Of a DNA stretch of 6,529 nucleotides, positions 6,147-6,529 are shown piece by piece. Origin of the DNA: Massilia sp. (GTDB lineage Bacteria > Pseudomonadota > Gammaproteobacteria > Burkholderiales > Burkholderiaceae_D). Both the position numbers and the translations under genes were made by a program. Location: positions 1 through 6,529 of the forward strand of contig JAQGNM010000356.1 of the NCBI GenBank assembly GCA_028291845.1. The letters are read 5' to 3'. Positions within the stretch are counted from its first letter, which is position 1, and each line of letters opens with the position of its first letter. Under the pieces are notes generated by a model. It saw nothing but the letters and a program-made list of their open reading frames with translations. It ran no database searches and was not told the origin of the DNA.

Positions 6147-6233
6147 ATTGAAATCTTTGACAGAACAACCATCAAACATTGTGCATATGCGGTTCGAACC
6201 CTCGTTGTCCTTGCCGGGCAGCGGGGGTTTTTT
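6147..6233 (+). ncRNA. Candidate small RNA or terminated leader upstream of nfeD
   Basis: A promoter-like pair ends at 6140 and an intrinsic terminator ends at 6233, so a transcript of about 87 bases is predicted with no convincing reading frame. Inside it, two palindromes abut: GCATATGC (6183-6190) and GGTTCGAACC (6191-6200). AGAACAA (6162-6168) can also pair, with one mismatch, with TTGTCCT (6205-6211), which competes with the terminator stem. It could be a free small RNA or an attenuated nfeD leader. I match it to no known RNA family. Confidence 0.3.
6197..6233 (+). terminator. Intrinsic terminator 44 bases upstream of nfeD
   Basis: AACCCTCGTTG (6197-6207) pairs with CAGCGGGGGTT (6219-6229) over 11 positions including two wobbles, with an 11-base loop, and T6 at 6228-6233 gives the U-tract. 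It lies too far from the lipid-kinase stop (about 160 bases) to be that gene's natural end, and a promoter-like pair precedes it. Confidence 0.55.
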
Positions 6234-6277
6234 GTTGGCGAGAACGTTGCGAAGCAGGCGACATGGAGGAGGGCGCG

Positions 6278-6529
6278 ATGAGTGACTGGATGAGCTGGCT
6301 GGTGGCAGCCGGGGTGCTGGTGGTGCTGGAACTGTTCAGCGGCACCTTTTATTTATTGATGATCGCGGTCGGCGTTTCGGCCGGCGCGCTGGCGGCGCTG
6401 GCCGGTTTCGACAGCGCCACCCAAATAATCGCGGCCGCCGTGGTCGGCGTGGCGGCCACCGCCTTGCTGCACCGCAGCCGCTTCGGCCATCTCAAGCGCG
6501 GCAACGCGGCGCGCGATCCGAACGTGAAT
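6278..6529 (+). CDS. NfeD-family short membrane protein, 5' part only
   Basis: 84 codons are present and the frame runs off the right edge. Hydrophobic stretches at about residues 7-20, 24-44 and 50-64 fit the membrane N-terminus of short NfeD (YbbK-like) proteins, including ELFSGTFYLL (18-27). They are followed by a basic region and RDPNVN (79-84), which resembles the lead-in to the cytoplasmic or periplasmic OB-fold of the family. Family knowledge: short NfeD proteins are usually paired with an SPFH/stomatin-like protein in the same operon and are linked to membrane microdomain organisation; that partner would be just outside the window. The ATG follows a strong AGGAGGG (6267-6273) by four bases. 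An in-frame ATG at 6263 precedes that site and is less likely. Confidence 0.85.
   Translation, partial: MSDWMSWLVAAGVLVVLELFSGTFYLLMIAVGVSAGALAALAGFDSATQIIAAAVVGVAATALLHRSRFGHLKRGNAARDPNVN

Noticed and set aside
6065..6151. A 28-codon open frame in the gap before nfeD
   Set aside because: No ribosome-binding site, no recognisable product, and it overlaps the candidate promoter.
4930..6168. A 412-codon minus-strand open frame opposite the lipid-kinase gene
   Set aside because: Low-complexity, His/Gln/Arg-rich translation without motifs; it mirrors a real GC-rich gene and overlaps terminators and a promoter.
6162..6211. A tRNA-like arrangement: GGTTCGAACC as a T-loop with 6162-6168 and 6205-6211 as acceptor strands
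   Set aside because: The span is only 50 bases, with no D-arm or anticodon arm, one mismatch in the putative acceptor and one in the T-stem. It is at most a remnant or coincidence.
6187..6285. A 32-codon open frame whose stop overlaps the nfeD start
   Set aside because: No ribosome-binding site, and it runs through the terminator stem and T-tract; the overlap with nfeD is likely chance.

Overview
The window looks like a chromosomal segment of a GC-rich betaproteobacterium. The protein flavour (PSRP and PEP synthase encoded divergently, a REC-EAL protein nearby, a short NfeD protein) suggests Oxalobacteraceae such as Massilia, Duganella or Janthinobacterium. This placement rests on recalled family resemblance, not on a search. 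The sequence is densely coding, with no insertion sequence, phage gene, CRISPR array, rRNA or intact tRNA.

Layout: (1) 26-1234, plus strand, a two-domain receiver-EAL protein in which both domains have lost key active-site residues. (2) 1235-1371, a convergent intergenic gap holding two imperfect hairpin units in inverted orientation, a REP/BIME-like element that may also end transcription from both sides. (3) 1372-2220, minus strand, ppsR, the bifunctional kinase/phosphorylase that switches PEP synthase off and on. (4) 2221-2407, a short AT-richer divergent control region. (5) 2408-4846, plus strand, full-length ppsA (PEP synthase). (6) 4847-5025, two tandem intrinsic terminators and a probable promoter. 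(7) 5026-6039, plus strand, a diacylglycerol/lipid-kinase-family protein. (8) 6040-6277, a 238-base non-coding gap with a sigma70-like promoter followed by an intrinsic terminator, a candidate small RNA or leader. (9) 6278 to the right edge, the first 84 codons of a short NfeD-family membrane protein.

The clearest functional unit is ppsR/ppsA. PpsA makes PEP from pyruvate and ATP for gluconeogenesis. PpsR is known to phosphorylate the threonine two residues before the catalytic histidine, and both residues are present here (Thr433, His435). The other genes look like independent transcription units, each fenced by hairpins. I found no clearly new multi-gene system. The points most worth a second look are the doubly degenerate REC-EAL protein, the BIME-like element and the promoter-terminator unit before nfeD.
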